A DNA stretch of 64,000 nucleotides. It comes from Aquirufa beregesia (GTDB taxonomy: Bacteria; Bacteroidota; Bacteroidia; Cytophagales; Spirosomataceae). Location of the stretch: contig NZ_SEWW01000001.1 of the NCBI RefSeq assembly GCF_011090385.1, forward strand, positions 372,001 to 436,000. The letters are read 5' to 3'. How positions within the stretch are numbered: the stretch's first letter is position 1; every line of letters begins with the position of its first letter. The translations under genes and the position numbers were made by a program. Below the pieces are notes generated by a model that saw nothing but the letters and a program-made list of their open reading frames with translations, was not told the origin of the DNA and did no database searches. This document shows positions 1-9,268 of the stretch, piece by piece.

Positions 1-1
1 T

Positions 2-1744
2 AGAATTGAGGTGAAAGGGAAAGTCAAGCGACCTGCCTTATTTGAAATCATGCCTCATGAAAATTTATCCAAAGTGGTTCAAGATTTTGCGGGTGGATTT
101 ACCGAAGATGCCTTCAAGGAATTGGTTAAAATTACTCGATACACTAACCGAGAAAGAAAATTGATAGACCTCAACTCTGCATTAATGGATTCATTCAGTC
201 CGCAAACAGGAGATGTCATTCAAGTAGAATCAGTGAATCAAGACCGATTTGAAAATAAAATATCCATCATTGGCGAAGTTTTCAGACCTGGTCAATTTGC
301 CTTAGAAGGAAGTTCCAGTTTATTGAAATTGATCGACAGAGCGGGTGGATTGAAGGAAAATGCTTTTCTAGATCGTATTTTAATTCAGCGTATTAACCCT
401 GATTTGTCTAAAACTAATTTATCTGTCAATTTGAAAGATATTTTAAACAATAAATCCAAGGATATAGCCTTAAGAAGAGAGGATAATGTGTCTATTTTCT
501 CCGTTTTAGATTTAAAAGAAGGATACACAGTGACTATTCACGGTGAGATTAATTTAAAGAGAGATAGGAGAAATGAAAGCAATCCTGAAACTTCAGTTGA
601 TGGAAGCATAAAAGCTGAGAATAACGCAGGAAAAGTAACAAGCTCTCAAGAAAGTGATCGTAAAAATTATGCGGATAAAACTAATGTGGATACGGATTTA
701 GTCCATATTGAAAGTGAGATTTCGGAAGAACTTAAGTCAAATGAAGCGGCTAATCAATTGATTAATCGCCAATTAAAGTTAACCACACCCTTTGTGGAAA
801 AAATGACAGTAGAAGATTTAATTTTACAAGCTGGAGGTCTAAGAGAATCTGCTGCCACAGGAGTGGTAGAAATTGTAAGAAGAAAGAAGAATTTGGCCGA
901 TAATACTCCTATCAATTCACAAATAGCAGAAATCATTCGATTCTCCATCAGTAAAAAATTACAATTAGACGAAACAGCATCTACTTTTGAATTGCAACCT
1001 TACGATGAAGTATTCATACGTTCTTCTCCTAATTATGAATTACAGCAATTTATCACCATCCAAGGACAAGTAGTATATCCAGGCGTATATGGCTTAGAAA
1101 AGAAAGATGAGCGTTTAAGCGAAATTATCTTGCGTGCTGGAGGTTTAAATAAACAAGCTTATCCGAAAGGAGCCAAATTGATTCGTAAAATTCAATTAAC
1201 TGAATTTGAGAAAAATAGAAAGGCTGAACAGTTAAATGAAATACAGGATAACTTTACTGGTGTTTCCACTCAAAGAGATCCAGCCATTGTGACTAAAACA
1301 AAAGAAACAATTGGTATTGATTTGGTGAAAGCATTAAAAAATCCAGGAGGTGAAGATGACTTATATGTGCTGGAAGGAGATATTATTGATATACCTAAGG
1401 AGCCACAAACAGTCAAAGTATCAGGAGAAGTTCTTTACCCTAATAGTGTTAAGTATTTAGACGGAAAATCATTCTACGACTTCATTTCAGAGGCAGGTGG
1501 TTTCACATCTAGTTCAGCTCGAAAAAGAGCCTATGTCTTGTATTCCAATGGATCCGTAAAGAGGACTAAATCCTTCTTATTTTTACGTTTCCATCCTAAG
1601 ATTGAACAAGGTGCAGAAATCATTGTTCCTAAAAAATCCAAAGCGACATCAGGACAACAAATTGTATCAGTGGTATCTATTTTCACAGGAACCCTTACTA
1701 GTTTAATTGGTATTATTACCTTGATTAAAGCTACTTCAAACTAA
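2..1744 (+). CDS. SLBB-domain polysaccharide export protein (Wza/KpsD-like), 5' end cut by window
   Basis: Outer-membrane or periplasmic polysaccharide export protein. The frame is open to the left edge, and the first visible residues (RIEVKGKVKRPALFEI) already lie inside an SLBB repeat, so the GTG at base 11 is internal and the true start is upstream. SLBB-like units recur at about residues 1-35, 84-127, 260-280, 345-390 and 470-515, each with a G-x-V-x-x-P and AGG(F/L) signature. A Ser/Asn/Lys/Glu-rich, probably disordered segment lies at about 185-250. The C-terminus has one hydrophobic segment (about 548-572), as in KpsD-like proteins. The Wzz-like gene begins 4 bases after the stop, which suggests one export operon. 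The family call is firm; the exact polysaccharide is unknown. Confidence 0.9.
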   Translation, partial: RIEVKGKVKRPALFEIMPHENLSKVVQDFAGGFTEDAFKELVKITRYTNRERKLIDLNSALMDSFSPQTGDVIQVESVNQDRFENKISIIGEVFRPGQFALEGSSSLLKLIDRAGGLKENAFLDRILIQRINPDLSKTNLSVNLKDILNNKSKDIALRREDNVSIFSVLDLKEGYTVTIHGEINLKRDRRNESNPETSVDGSIKAENNAGKVTSSQESDRKNYADKTNVDTDLVHIESEISEELKSNEAANQLINRQLKLTTPFVEKMTVEDLILQAGGLRESAATGVVEIVRRKKNLADNTPINSQIAEIIRFSISKKLQLDETASTFELQPYDEVFIRSSPNYELQQFITIQGQVVYPGVYGLEKKDERLSEIILRAGGLNKQAYPKGAKLIRKIQLTEFEKNRKAEQLNEIQDNFTGVSTQRDPAIVTKTKETIGIDLVKALKNPGGEDDLYVLEGDIIDIPKEPQTVKVSGEVLYPNSVKYLDGKSFYDFISEAGGFTSSSARKRAYVLYSNGSVKRTKSFLFLRFHPKIEQGAEIIVPKKSKATSGQQIVSVVSIFTGTLTSLIGIITLIKATSN

Positions 1745-1748
1745 TCAC

Positions 1749-2807
1749 ATGGCAGAGTTAAGATCTGATCAATTTTCTTTCAAGCGCTTACTATTTAAGT
1801 GCTTTTTATTAATTCCGTTTTTTAAACAGCATCGTAAAAAACTTTTAATAGGTGCGCTTATAGGTTTGGTTCTAGGAATTAGTGTAGAAATCATAAGAAG
1901 CCAAAATAAAATATATAAGGCGCAAATTGTCTTTGTCATGGATTCGGAGGGATCAGCAGGTGGGGGATTAGCTGACATCGCTAGTAGCTTAGGTTTGGGT
2001 GGTTTTACTGCGAGTAATTCTTTATTCAGTGGTGAAAATTTTAAAGAACTTTTGAAAACTAAAGCTTTATTTAGAAAAGCTATGTTAACCAAAGTGAAAT
2101 TTGGAGATAAAGAAGATTTATTTGCCAATTTCTTTTTACAAAAAGCGGATTTAAAAAAGCACGAATGGAGTGATTTACCAGATGATTTTTTTAATTACCG
2201 TTTTAAAATCACTGATCCTAGCAAGGCTAATGAGCAAGATAGAAATATCATGAATGCTATTTATGAATACTTAAAAGGGAATACTGTCATCAGTAACGAA
2301 AACCCTAAGTCTTCATTTTTAACCATGACGGTAGAAACACGTAATGATACGTTAAGCTATACTTGGTCTAAATTATATTTAAAAACAGTTACTGAATTCT
2401 ACATTCAAACCAAGACAAAAAAATCCAAGGAACTTTTAGTTATCATGGATAAACGAGTAGATTCATTACGTTCAGCTTTGTACTATACCCAAGGAAAACT
2501 AGCAAATTACAACGATCAAAATCAACAGATCATTTATCAACGTGCTAGAATTACAGCCGAAAGACTGCAAATGAATTCTTCTCAGCTACAAAGTATGTAT
2601 TTTGAAGCTGTTCGGAATTTTGATAATCTAAAATTCTCCCTTATTAAAGAATCTCCCTTATTTACTATTATTTCGGATTCGGAACTACCTACCAAAATTG
2701 AAGTCTATTTCTGGGGTCCAATTACCTTAGTAGCCATGGTCATAGGAATGTTTATCACCTCCTTGTTGATATATATGCGAAGTGTTTATAAAGAATTAAT
2801 GGCCTAG
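1749..2807 (+). CDS. Wzz/KpsE-like polysaccharide co-polymerase (chain-length determinant family)
   Basis: Inner-membrane, periplasm-spanning protein that usually couples chain-length control to export. It has the Wzz layout: an N-terminal transmembrane segment (about residues 31-49), a large periplasmic region with predicted helices (about 210-300), and a C-terminal transmembrane segment (about 319-342) followed by a short basic tail. A Gly/Ser-rich stretch near residues 70-90 (GGGLADIASSLGLGG) is typical of Bacteroidota members. There is no cytoplasmic kinase domain, so it is not a BY-kinase fusion. It lies between the SLBB gene and the ABC permease, spaced by 4 and 5 bases, which fits a KpsD/KpsE/KpsM/KpsT-like exporter. 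The family is clear, the polymer is not. Confidence 0.88.
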   Translation: MAELRSDQFSFKRLLFKCFLLIPFFKQHRKKLLIGALIGLVLGISVEIIRSQNKIYKAQIVFVMDSEGSAGGGLADIASSLGLGGFTASNSLFSGENFKELLKTKALFRKAMLTKVKFGDKEDLFANFFLQKADLKKHEWSDLPDDFFNYRFKITDPSKANEQDRNIMNAIYEYLKGNTVISNENPKSSFLTMTVETRNDTLSYTWSKLYLKTVTEFYIQTKTKKSKELLVIMDKRVDSLRSALYYTQGKLANYNDQNQQIIYQRARITAERLQMNSSQLQSMYFEAVRNFDNLKFSLIKESPLFTIISDSELPTKIEVYFWGPITLVAMVIGMFITSLLIYMRSVYKELMA

Positions 2808-2812
2808 TTTAC

Positions 2813-3616
2813 ATGAATCTTATACAACAAAAATTCAAAGAGATAAGTAGCGATTGGGAGTTATTGGTCATTTTAGCCAAAAGAGACATTTCCGTTAGAT
2901 ACAAGCAAACCATTTTAGGATTAAGCTGGGCTATAGTTAAGCCTGTAGCGACCATGTTGGTGTTTTTATTTGCTTATAAACAAGTAGCTAAAATTCAAGA
3001 TATTTCAGGCTACCCCATCCAATTGGTCATTTTCTCTGGAATTCTATTTTGGAATTACTTTGCTAATTCACTTCAAGCTATCAGTAATTCTATTTTAGTC
3101 AATAGTAATCTTATTTCCAAAGTATATTTTCCCAGATTAATCATTTGTTTTTCTTCAATAGCAGTTTCTTTAGTTGATTTTTTGGTTGGATTAGCCGTTT
3201 ACATCATTTTAGCACTAAGCCTACATCAAAGTATCTCTCTCTATATTTTCTTATTGCCGGTAGCATTATTTATTACCAGTTTATTTGCCTTAGGTTTTGG
3301 TTTAATTTTTGCTTCCTTTTCGGTCAAATACCGTGATGTACAGCAAATTATCCCATTGATTGTTCAATATGGTTTTTTCGCCACACCCATTGTATATACA
3401 ACGAAACAATTATCTGAGAAGTCGTGGTTCCTATACTATAATATCCTAAATCCATTGGCAGGCTTAGTTGAAATGTTTAGAGCATGTTTAATTAACCAAT
3501 ATGATTTGCTTACTGCACAGAATGTAAGCATCAGTATCATTGCTAGTGTCCTCGTATTTATCCTGGGCATTTTCATTTTTGACAAAAGAGAAGATTCCTT
3601 CGTGGATTATTTATAA
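2813..3616 (+). CDS. ABC-2 polysaccharide/polyol-phosphate exporter permease (Wzm/KpsM-like)
   Basis: Inner-membrane permease that moves a lipid-linked polysaccharide to the periplasm. At 267 residues it matches the Wzm family size. It opens with an amphipathic N-terminus and the family motif AKRDISVRYKQTILGLSWAI (residues 22-41), followed by about six hydrophobic segments. The ATPase gene starts 5 bases downstream, so the pair is almost certainly one transporter. The start was chosen at the ATG 5 bases after the Wzz-like stop. The assignment by motif and neighbour is strong; the cargo cannot be read from the sequence. Confidence 0.93.
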   Translation: MNLIQQKFKEISSDWELLVILAKRDISVRYKQTILGLSWAIVKPVATMLVFLFAYKQVAKIQDISGYPIQLVIFSGILFWNYFANSLQAISNSILVNSNLISKVYFPRLIICFSSIAVSLVDFLVGLAVYIILALSLHQSISLYIFLLPVALFITSLFALGFGLIFASFSVKYRDVQQIIPLIVQYGFFATPIVYTTKQLSEKSWFLYYNILNPLAGLVEMFRACLINQYDLLTAQNVSISIIASVLVFILGIFIFDKREDSFVDYL

Positions 3617-3621
3617 GATTT

Positions 3622-4842
3622 ATGCACATCATTGAAGTCAATTCCGTTTCTAAGAAATATGAGCTGTCAGCCAACAAAGGAGCTGTCAGCCTAAAAAATG
3701 GTATAAAAAACTTATTGACGAAAGAAGAAAAAGAAATTTTCTGGGCCGTAAATGATGTTTCTTTTGCTTTGAATCGAGGAGATAAGTTAGGAATCGTAGG
3801 TAGCAATGGTGCAGGGAAGTCGACCTTATTAAAGATATTAAGTAAAATTACTAAGCCAACAAGCGGTGAAATACATGTGCGAGGTAAGGTAGCCAGCTTA
3901 TTAGAAGTAGGTACAGGTTTTCATCCTGAATTAACGGGTAGAGAAAATATCTTTTTAAATGGTGCCATTTTGGGTATGTCCAAGCATGAAATCAAATCTC
4001 AATTTGATGAGATTGTTGATTTTGCTGGAGAACAAATTTCCCGTTTTTTAGATACGCCTGTTAAACGATATTCTTCAGGTATGTATGTTCGCTTAGGTTT
4101 TGCTATTTCCGCTCACCTAAACCCAGAAATACTGATTGTAGATGAAGTTTTAGCCGTGGGAGATGCTGATTTTCAAAAGAAATCATTAGGTAAAATGCGG
4201 GAGGTTGCTGCCAACGATAAAACGATATTATTCGTTAGTCATAATTTAACTGCAGTTGCCAATTTGTGCAATAAAACATTGCACTTAGAAAAAGGTAGGG
4301 TCAAGCAATTTGGAGAAACGGGTGAGGTGCTTTCTAATTACATGGCAGCCCTTCAAACCAACCGATTAGAACAAAATTTTGAATCTTTTGATTCTGCTCC
4401 TGGATCGCAACAAATACGCTTGAAAAGAGCGACATTAATTCCTGAGTTATTAGAGGGGCAAACCTATTTAGATATTAGAAACAAAATCAATATTAGTATT
4501 GAATTTTGGAATACTGAAGATAAGCAACAATTAAACGTGAGTTTACATCTGTTTGCTAGTACGGGTGAGTGCATTTTTAATGTAGGAACTCTTCCAGGTA
4601 ATTTTGGAGTAGGCCTAGTCCAAGCCAGTTTAGAAATTCCAGGACATTTTTTAAATGATGGGACCTACCATATTTCTTTCATGGTTGTTAAGGATAAGTC
4701 CATTGTCTTATATAACTTCGAAGAAGTATTTAACTTTGAAATTGCTGATTTCAGAGAAGATACCACTTGGTATGGCAAATGGCCGGGTTATGTAAGACCG
4801 GTATTTCCTTTTCCTATTCGTCAACTATCTGATTCTATCTAA
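3622..4842 (+). CDS. ABC polysaccharide exporter ATPase with C-terminal Wzt-like domain
   Basis: ATPase subunit partnering the preceding permease. The nucleotide-binding domain covers about residues 1-250: Walker A GSNGAGKST (60-68), signature SSGM (151-154), Walker B ILIVDE (170-175) and a switch histidine in FVSHN. Residues about 265-406 form a beta-rich extension like the C-terminal carbohydrate-binding domain of Wzt, which in known systems recognises a modified end of the O-polysaccharide. Such an extension is absent from KpsT, so the export machine mixes a capsule-like envelope complex with an O-antigen-like recognition ATPase. The ATPase call is firm; terminal-sugar recognition is inferred from family knowledge. 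Confidence 0.93.
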   Translation: MHIIEVNSVSKKYELSANKGAVSLKNGIKNLLTKEEKEIFWAVNDVSFALNRGDKLGIVGSNGAGKSTLLKILSKITKPTSGEIHVRGKVASLLEVGTGFHPELTGRENIFLNGAILGMSKHEIKSQFDEIVDFAGEQISRFLDTPVKRYSSGMYVRLGFAISAHLNPEILIVDEVLAVGDADFQKKSLGKMREVAANDKTILFVSHNLTAVANLCNKTLHLEKGRVKQFGETGEVLSNYMAALQTNRLEQNFESFDSAPGSQQIRLKRATLIPELLEGQTYLDIRNKINISIEFWNTEDKQQLNVSLHLFASTGECIFNVGTLPGNFGVGLVQASLEIPGHFLNDGTYHISFMVVKDKSIVLYNFEEVFNFEIADFREDTTWYGKWPGYVRPVFPFPIRQLSDSI

Positions 4843-4844
4843 TT

Positions 4845-5915
4845 ATGATACATGTTACCAAATCGTTCTTGCCTGATTTAAAAGAATATGTCAGCTATTT
4901 AGAACGTGTTTGGGAAAGTAATCATTTAACGAATGACGGTCCATTATTAAGGGAATTAGAGCAGAAACTTCGTGATTATTTACAAGTAGAACATGTTATT
5001 TTTGTCACGAATGGTACCATAGCCTTACAATTAGCCTTAAAAGCTCTTCAAATTAAAGGAGAGGTGATAACCACACCGTTTTCTTATTGTGCTACGTCTA
5101 ATGCCATTCTTTGGGAAGGTTCTACGCCCATTTTTGCCGATATAGATGCTCATAGCTTGACAGTAGAATCAGCTCAAATCAGGTCCAAAATTACGTCTAC
5201 TACGCAAGCCATATTAACCACACATGTGTATGGTAATGCGGGAGATTTGGAAGCCCAAGAAGCTCTAGCTGCAGAAAACCATATTCCTCTCATTTATGAT
5301 GGTGCCCATGCTTTTGGCGTCACCTATAAAGGAAAATCCATATTTAATTATGGTACAGTAAGTACATGCAGTTTTCATGCAACGAAGGTATTCCACAGTG
5401 TAGAAGGAGGGGCAGTTATGACCAATGATGCCAAATTAGCAGCCAAAATCATCGAGTTGCGAAGTTTTGGACATAAGAACGATGAATATTTCTCCGCAGG
5501 AATTAATGGAAAGAATTCGGAATTCCATGCGGCCATGGGTTTGGTGAATCTAGGACATTTCGAGCAAATCAGGAATTACAGAAAGTGGGCTTGTGCATTG
5601 TATGATAACCTTTTGCAGATTCCAGGGGAGGCTATAAAATTCAATGTTCATATCGATCGGAACTACAGTTATTATCCTGTACTTTTCCCCAATGAAGCCA
5701 GTTTATTGAAGGCGGTTGCTGCATTACAGGCAGTTCAAATAAACCCAAGGAGATATTTTTATCCTTCCTTGAATACCGTGAGTTTTGTGGATAAACAATC
5801 GTGCCCTATTTCAGAAAATATAGCGCTTAGGGTGTTATGCTTGCCGTTAAGTGCCGAAATAAAAGAAGACGAAATCAGATTGATTTCAGATTTAGTGAAT
5901 CAATCCTTTAATTAA
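4845..5915 (+). CDS. DegT/DnrJ/EryC1/StrS-family sugar aminotransferase
   Basis: PLP-dependent enzyme that transaminates a keto-sugar nucleotide during amino-sugar synthesis. The fold-type I features are visible: TNGT at 55-58 for phosphate binding, YDGAHAFG with Asp152 contacting the pyridine nitrogen, and SFHATK with Lys181 as the Schiff-base lysine. Length (356) is normal for the family. It starts 2 bases after the Wzt-like ATPase stop and is probably translationally coupled, which suggests the exported polymer contains an amino sugar such as a 4-amino-4,6-dideoxyhexose. A few family members are dehydratases with His in place of the lysine; the lysine here argues for aminotransfer. Substrate unknown. 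Confidence 0.9.
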   Translation: MIHVTKSFLPDLKEYVSYLERVWESNHLTNDGPLLRELEQKLRDYLQVEHVIFVTNGTIALQLALKALQIKGEVITTPFSYCATSNAILWEGSTPIFADIDAHSLTVESAQIRSKITSTTQAILTTHVYGNAGDLEAQEALAAENHIPLIYDGAHAFGVTYKGKSIFNYGTVSTCSFHATKVFHSVEGGAVMTNDAKLAAKIIELRSFGHKNDEYFSAGINGKNSEFHAAMGLVNLGHFEQIRNYRKWACALYDNLLQIPGEAIKFNVHIDRNYSYYPVLFPNEASLLKAVAALQAVQINPRRYFYPSLNTVSFVDKQSCPISENIALRVLCLPLSAEIKEDEIRLISDLVNQSFN

Positions 5916-5922
5916 TCATACC

Positions 5923-7935
5923 ATGTATTGGATCGCATTCATTTCATTTATTTTGATGAACTACAAGGTAGCATCTAAGATTTCAAATAAAAACTTAGAA
6001 GAAATATTAATCATTGGTTTTACCATTTATACTAGTAGTATCATTCTTACAGGCTATGGATTATCTGCTCTAGATCTATGGAATAGCCGTATTTTATGGG
6101 CAATTGTACCATTCTTTATTACATCTTTAACGTATTATTTTTTCCAAAGACCTGTATTCGCCTTTGAGATGGAGCATATCTCTGCCTTTAAAGTAATAGG
6201 TTCTGCCATTCAAACGACACACCAAACTTATTTAAAATTAACGGGCATTGAGCGGTTTATTTTTGCTTGTTTATTTTGGTCCTTTTTGCTCGTTTGCGCA
6301 CTTCAAATAACGATCGTTTTTAATAGTCCTCCCAATGAATGGGATAGTATGACTGGGCATTTAAATCGAATCATATATTTTCTTCAACGAGGATCAATGT
6401 CGCATTTTATTGGGACAAATTGGAATATTGATACTTATCCGAGAAGTTTTTGTTCCCTACAAGTCTATCCTTTTTTAATGAGTGGGTACAATGAATATCT
6501 TTTTAAACTTCCCAATGTAGGTTCCTATTGGATATTATCTTTTGGAATTTACGGAATACTGAAAAATTTAGGCGTTAAATTTAAGACCAGACTGTTTTTA
6601 AGTATCCTCTTTTTGTTTCTGCCCAATGTGCTAATGCAATCCATCACCACGGAAACAGATATTGTGCTTGCGGCCTACCTGTGCTCCATTGTTTACTATT
6701 TGGTGGCTTATAGAAAACAGGAAAAGACTATTTACTTGTATTTAGCAGGTTTAACTTTTGGTTTAGCTCTAAGCCATAAAATTACGTTTGTATTCTCTTT
6801 TATTCCTTTGTTCATTTTATATAGTTATTGCTTTTTACCAGCTATAAAGAAAAAGGCGGTATTTGTTATCAAACATTTAATCATAGCCCATATTTTAGGA
6901 TTGGTATTGTATGTAGCTGCCACGGGATATATCGCTAATTTCATTCATTATGGTCATCCGATTGGGCCACCTACTGCCACGCAACATCAATCGGTAGAAA
7001 GAGCCGGAAGTCTAGGCAATTTATTTGTTCAAGGAAGCAGAAATGTCGTTCGGTATGGTTTTGATTTGCTCAATTTGGATGGATTAAGAAACATCATGGT
7101 GGTAGAGAAAGTAAACCATGCCATGAAAGCTCCTTTTAGGGCTATTGATCAAGGATTGCATTTGGGTTTAGAAAAAGTCACTGAATTCACAATCATTCCC
7201 TTTACATTTGATAAGCGTTTTGAATTTTATAATGGTAGCCCCATCTATGGGAGTATTTTTATATTCATCATTCTACCAAGTTTGTTAATGTTCATCAGAA
7301 GACCAAATTGGATGCAAGGATTGTTTCTTATGGCATTTGCGGTTCATTTTGCCACTTTGGCATTTACAGCGGCCTATGACCCTTGGAAAGGGAGATATAT
7401 GATAAGTTCTGCCATATACTTGTTCCCGTTGTTGTCCTATCTATCCAGCTCTATTTTTGAAAGGAAACAACAGTGGTTAACGAATATGATTTTTGGATTA
7501 GTCGTGGTAATTATCAGTCTTTCAGCCATATTTACCTTAGGACTAAACATTCGAGCATTACCATTTAATGCCTATGGTAAAAAGTCGATTTTAGAACTTG
7601 ACCGAGTAGCAGCTTTAACCATCAATCGTCCTGATATTACCCCAGCATATCAAAATTTCGAAAAATTAGTGCCTAAAAATGCCATTGTAGCTTTAGGCAC
7701 GATTAATGACGACTTTGAGTATCCATTATGGGGAGCAAAATTTGGCAGGAAATTAATACCTCTAAATCCTTTTGAACAGGGGATTCAAGCCATTCCAACT
7801 AAGGCTGATTACCTATTTTTCAGTAAAGGTGTATTTCAACCGAAGCTAGGAGATATACGATTGGGAACAGATACGACCTTGGTAAAGGGGGTGCTGGTTC
7901 GGGGTGAAGATTATTATCTAAGAAAACTACACTAG
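5923..7935 (+). CDS. large polytopic membrane protein, GT-C glycosyltransferase-like
   Basis: A 670-residue integral membrane protein with about a dozen hydrophobic segments and a soluble C-terminal tail (about 560-670). After the third segment, near residue 140, it has NEWDSMTGHLNRI, an acidic motif in the first large periplasmic loop, the position and style expected of GT-C enzymes that use polyprenyl-phosphate sugars. No Wzy or Wzx signature was recognised. It is last in the polysaccharide export run, 7 bases after the aminotransferase, and its stop overlaps the convergent gene by 4 bases. Probably transfers a sugar to the lipid-linked polymer; this is inference from topology and neighbours. 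Confidence 0.7.
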   Translation: MYWIAFISFILMNYKVASKISNKNLEEILIIGFTIYTSSIILTGYGLSALDLWNSRILWAIVPFFITSLTYYFFQRPVFAFEMEHISAFKVIGSAIQTTHQTYLKLTGIERFIFACLFWSFLLVCALQITIVFNSPPNEWDSMTGHLNRIIYFLQRGSMSHFIGTNWNIDTYPRSFCSLQVYPFLMSGYNEYLFKLPNVGSYWILSFGIYGILKNLGVKFKTRLFLSILFLFLPNVLMQSITTETDIVLAAYLCSIVYYLVAYRKQEKTIYLYLAGLTFGLALSHKITFVFSFIPLFILYSYCFLPAIKKKAVFVIKHLIIAHILGLVLYVAATGYIANFIHYGHPIGPPTATQHQSVERAGSLGNLFVQGSRNVVRYGFDLLNLDGLRNIMVVEKVNHAMKAPFRAIDQGLHLGLEKVTEFTIIPFTFDKRFEFYNGSPIYGSIFIFIILPSLLMFIRRPNWMQGLFLMAFAVHFATLAFTAAYDPWKGRYMISSAIYLFPLLSYLSSSIFERKQQWLTNMIFGLVVVIISLSAIFTLGLNIRALPFNAYGKKSILELDRVAALTINRPDITPAYQNFEKLVPKNAIVALGTINDDFEYPLWGAKFGRKLIPLNPFEQGIQAIPTKADYLFFSKGVFQPKLGDIRLGTDTTLVKGVLVRGEDYYLRKLH

Positions 7936-9203
7936 GTCTTTTGTTTTTTCTTTTTAGCAGAAGGGAATAGAATATTATTCAATATTAATCGATATCCTGG
8001 AGAGTTTTTATGTAAACTTAAATCGGTATGTTCTTCGTTAACAAAATGCTGGTAATCCTCAGGGTCATGTCCTCCTAAAAAGGCAAAAAAACCTTTCCCA
8101 ACCTGTCCGTATAGATATTTCACTTCCTTTAAACTTTCATTTTCAGCTAAAATGGTCACTTCCGACTTGACAGTTGAACTAGCAAAACCTGTGGTTTGTC
8201 CCATAAATCCATGAATTACTTGCTGGTGATTTTGAGTCAAGATACAGGGTATCATGTCAGATTTGGCAGAAAATTCATTCAATTCAAAAAAGTCATTTTC
8301 TTCAGCTATAAGTCTTTGTGTATAATTGGGTGCCGAATCAATGGTCGAGAATTCATTTACCCGGTAATTGAGAATTAGGGAGAAATCTTTAAAGGCCACT
8401 GTATTTTTAAAATTCAACTGGTCGGCACTGATATTGGAAGAAGTAGCATCTCCATCGTAAAATGCAGGAACAGCGTCCATTCCAATCGTGGATAAGGCTA
8501 TATCAAAGGTATCTGTGGCGGTACACATAGCAAATAAATATCCACCACCTAACATAAAATCTTTGATCATGGAAGCCACTTTCCCTTTCATTTGGGATAC
8601 TTTCGAAAAACCATTTTTCTTGGCCATTTGTTGATCTTCTTGCAACTGCAATTGATACCACACTTGGTCTTTTTGAGTAAACATTTTTCCCATTTGCCCT
8701 GTAAAATCCTCATGATGTAAATGAACCCAATCGTATTTGGCCAAATTACCATCTAGAACATCTTGATCATAAATAGTCTCAAAGGGTATTTCGGCATAAG
8801 TGAGGGCTAATGACACAGCATCATCCCAGGGAGAAGCAGATTTAGGAGAATATAGTGCAATTTTAGGTACTTTCTGTAAAGTAGCCTGCTCCATATTGGA
8901 ACTTTCCGAATTGACCTCTGCCAAAATTTGTGCAGCAGATTGGTCCGAAATAATTTGATAAGAAATACCCTTGCTTAAAAGATCCTTGGAAAAAATCGGA
9001 TTATACTCCATCAGAAAAGAACCACCCTTATAGTTCAAAAGCCAAGAGACTTTCGCATCTTCACCTTGCAAAACCTTGTAGGTAAAACCATAGGCTTTTA
9101 AATGGTTAGTTTGGCTGTCATCCATAGGAATCAATAGCTTATTTGCTAGTAATGAGCTGAATGAAGAACAAAAAATGATTAATGGAAGAATAAGCCCTTT
9201 CAT
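7932..9203 (-). CDS. exported protein of the Bacteroidota family often labelled 'asparagine synthetase B'
   Basis: A 423-residue protein with a cleavable-looking signal peptide (MKGLILPLIIFCSSFSSLLA). It resembles a Bacteroidota family that databases often call asparagine synthetase B (MDDSQTNHLKAYGFTYKVL near residue 27, then LNYKGGSF). I see no N-terminal catalytic Cys2 and no PP-loop SGGxDS motif, and a secreted protein is a poor asparagine synthetase, so the label looks misleading. A segment around 195-250 (GGGYLFAMCTATD) and one near 365-385 (GKGFFAFLGGHDPEDY) recall amidotransferase-like or ThuA-like folds. The C-terminus is Lys-rich. Function unknown; it lies convergent to the GT-C gene and divergent from the permease at 9269. 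Confidence 0.65.
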   Translation of the reverse strand: MKGLILPLIIFCSSFSSLLANKLLIPMDDSQTNHLKAYGFTYKVLQGEDAKVSWLLNYKGGSFLMEYNPIFSKDLLSKGISYQIISDQSAAQILAEVNSESSNMEQATLQKVPKIALYSPKSASPWDDAVSLALTYAEIPFETIYDQDVLDGNLAKYDWVHLHHEDFTGQMGKMFTQKDQVWYQLQLQEDQQMAKKNGFSKVSQMKGKVASMIKDFMLGGGYLFAMCTATDTFDIALSTIGMDAVPAFYDGDATSSNISADQLNFKNTVAFKDFSLILNYRVNEFSTIDSAPNYTQRLIAEENDFFELNEFSAKSDMIPCILTQNHQQVIHGFMGQTTGFASSTVKSEVTILAENESLKEVKYLYGQVGKGFFAFLGGHDPEDYQHFVNEEHTDLSLHKNSPGYRLILNNILFPSAKKKKQKT

Positions 9204-9268
9204 TGGTTTCTTAAGACGTAATTTATCTAATAAATTGCAAGGTAAAATTTAAACGGTAGGAGAACAAC

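Noticed and set aside
11-13. GTG at base 11 as the start of the SLBB gene
   Set aside because: The frame is open upstream and the visible residues before it already belong to an SLBB repeat.
3661-3691. A 12-base direct repeat GAGCTGTCAGCC in the Wzt-like gene
   Set aside because: The copies are 19 bases apart and read in different frames, inside coding sequence; probably chance.
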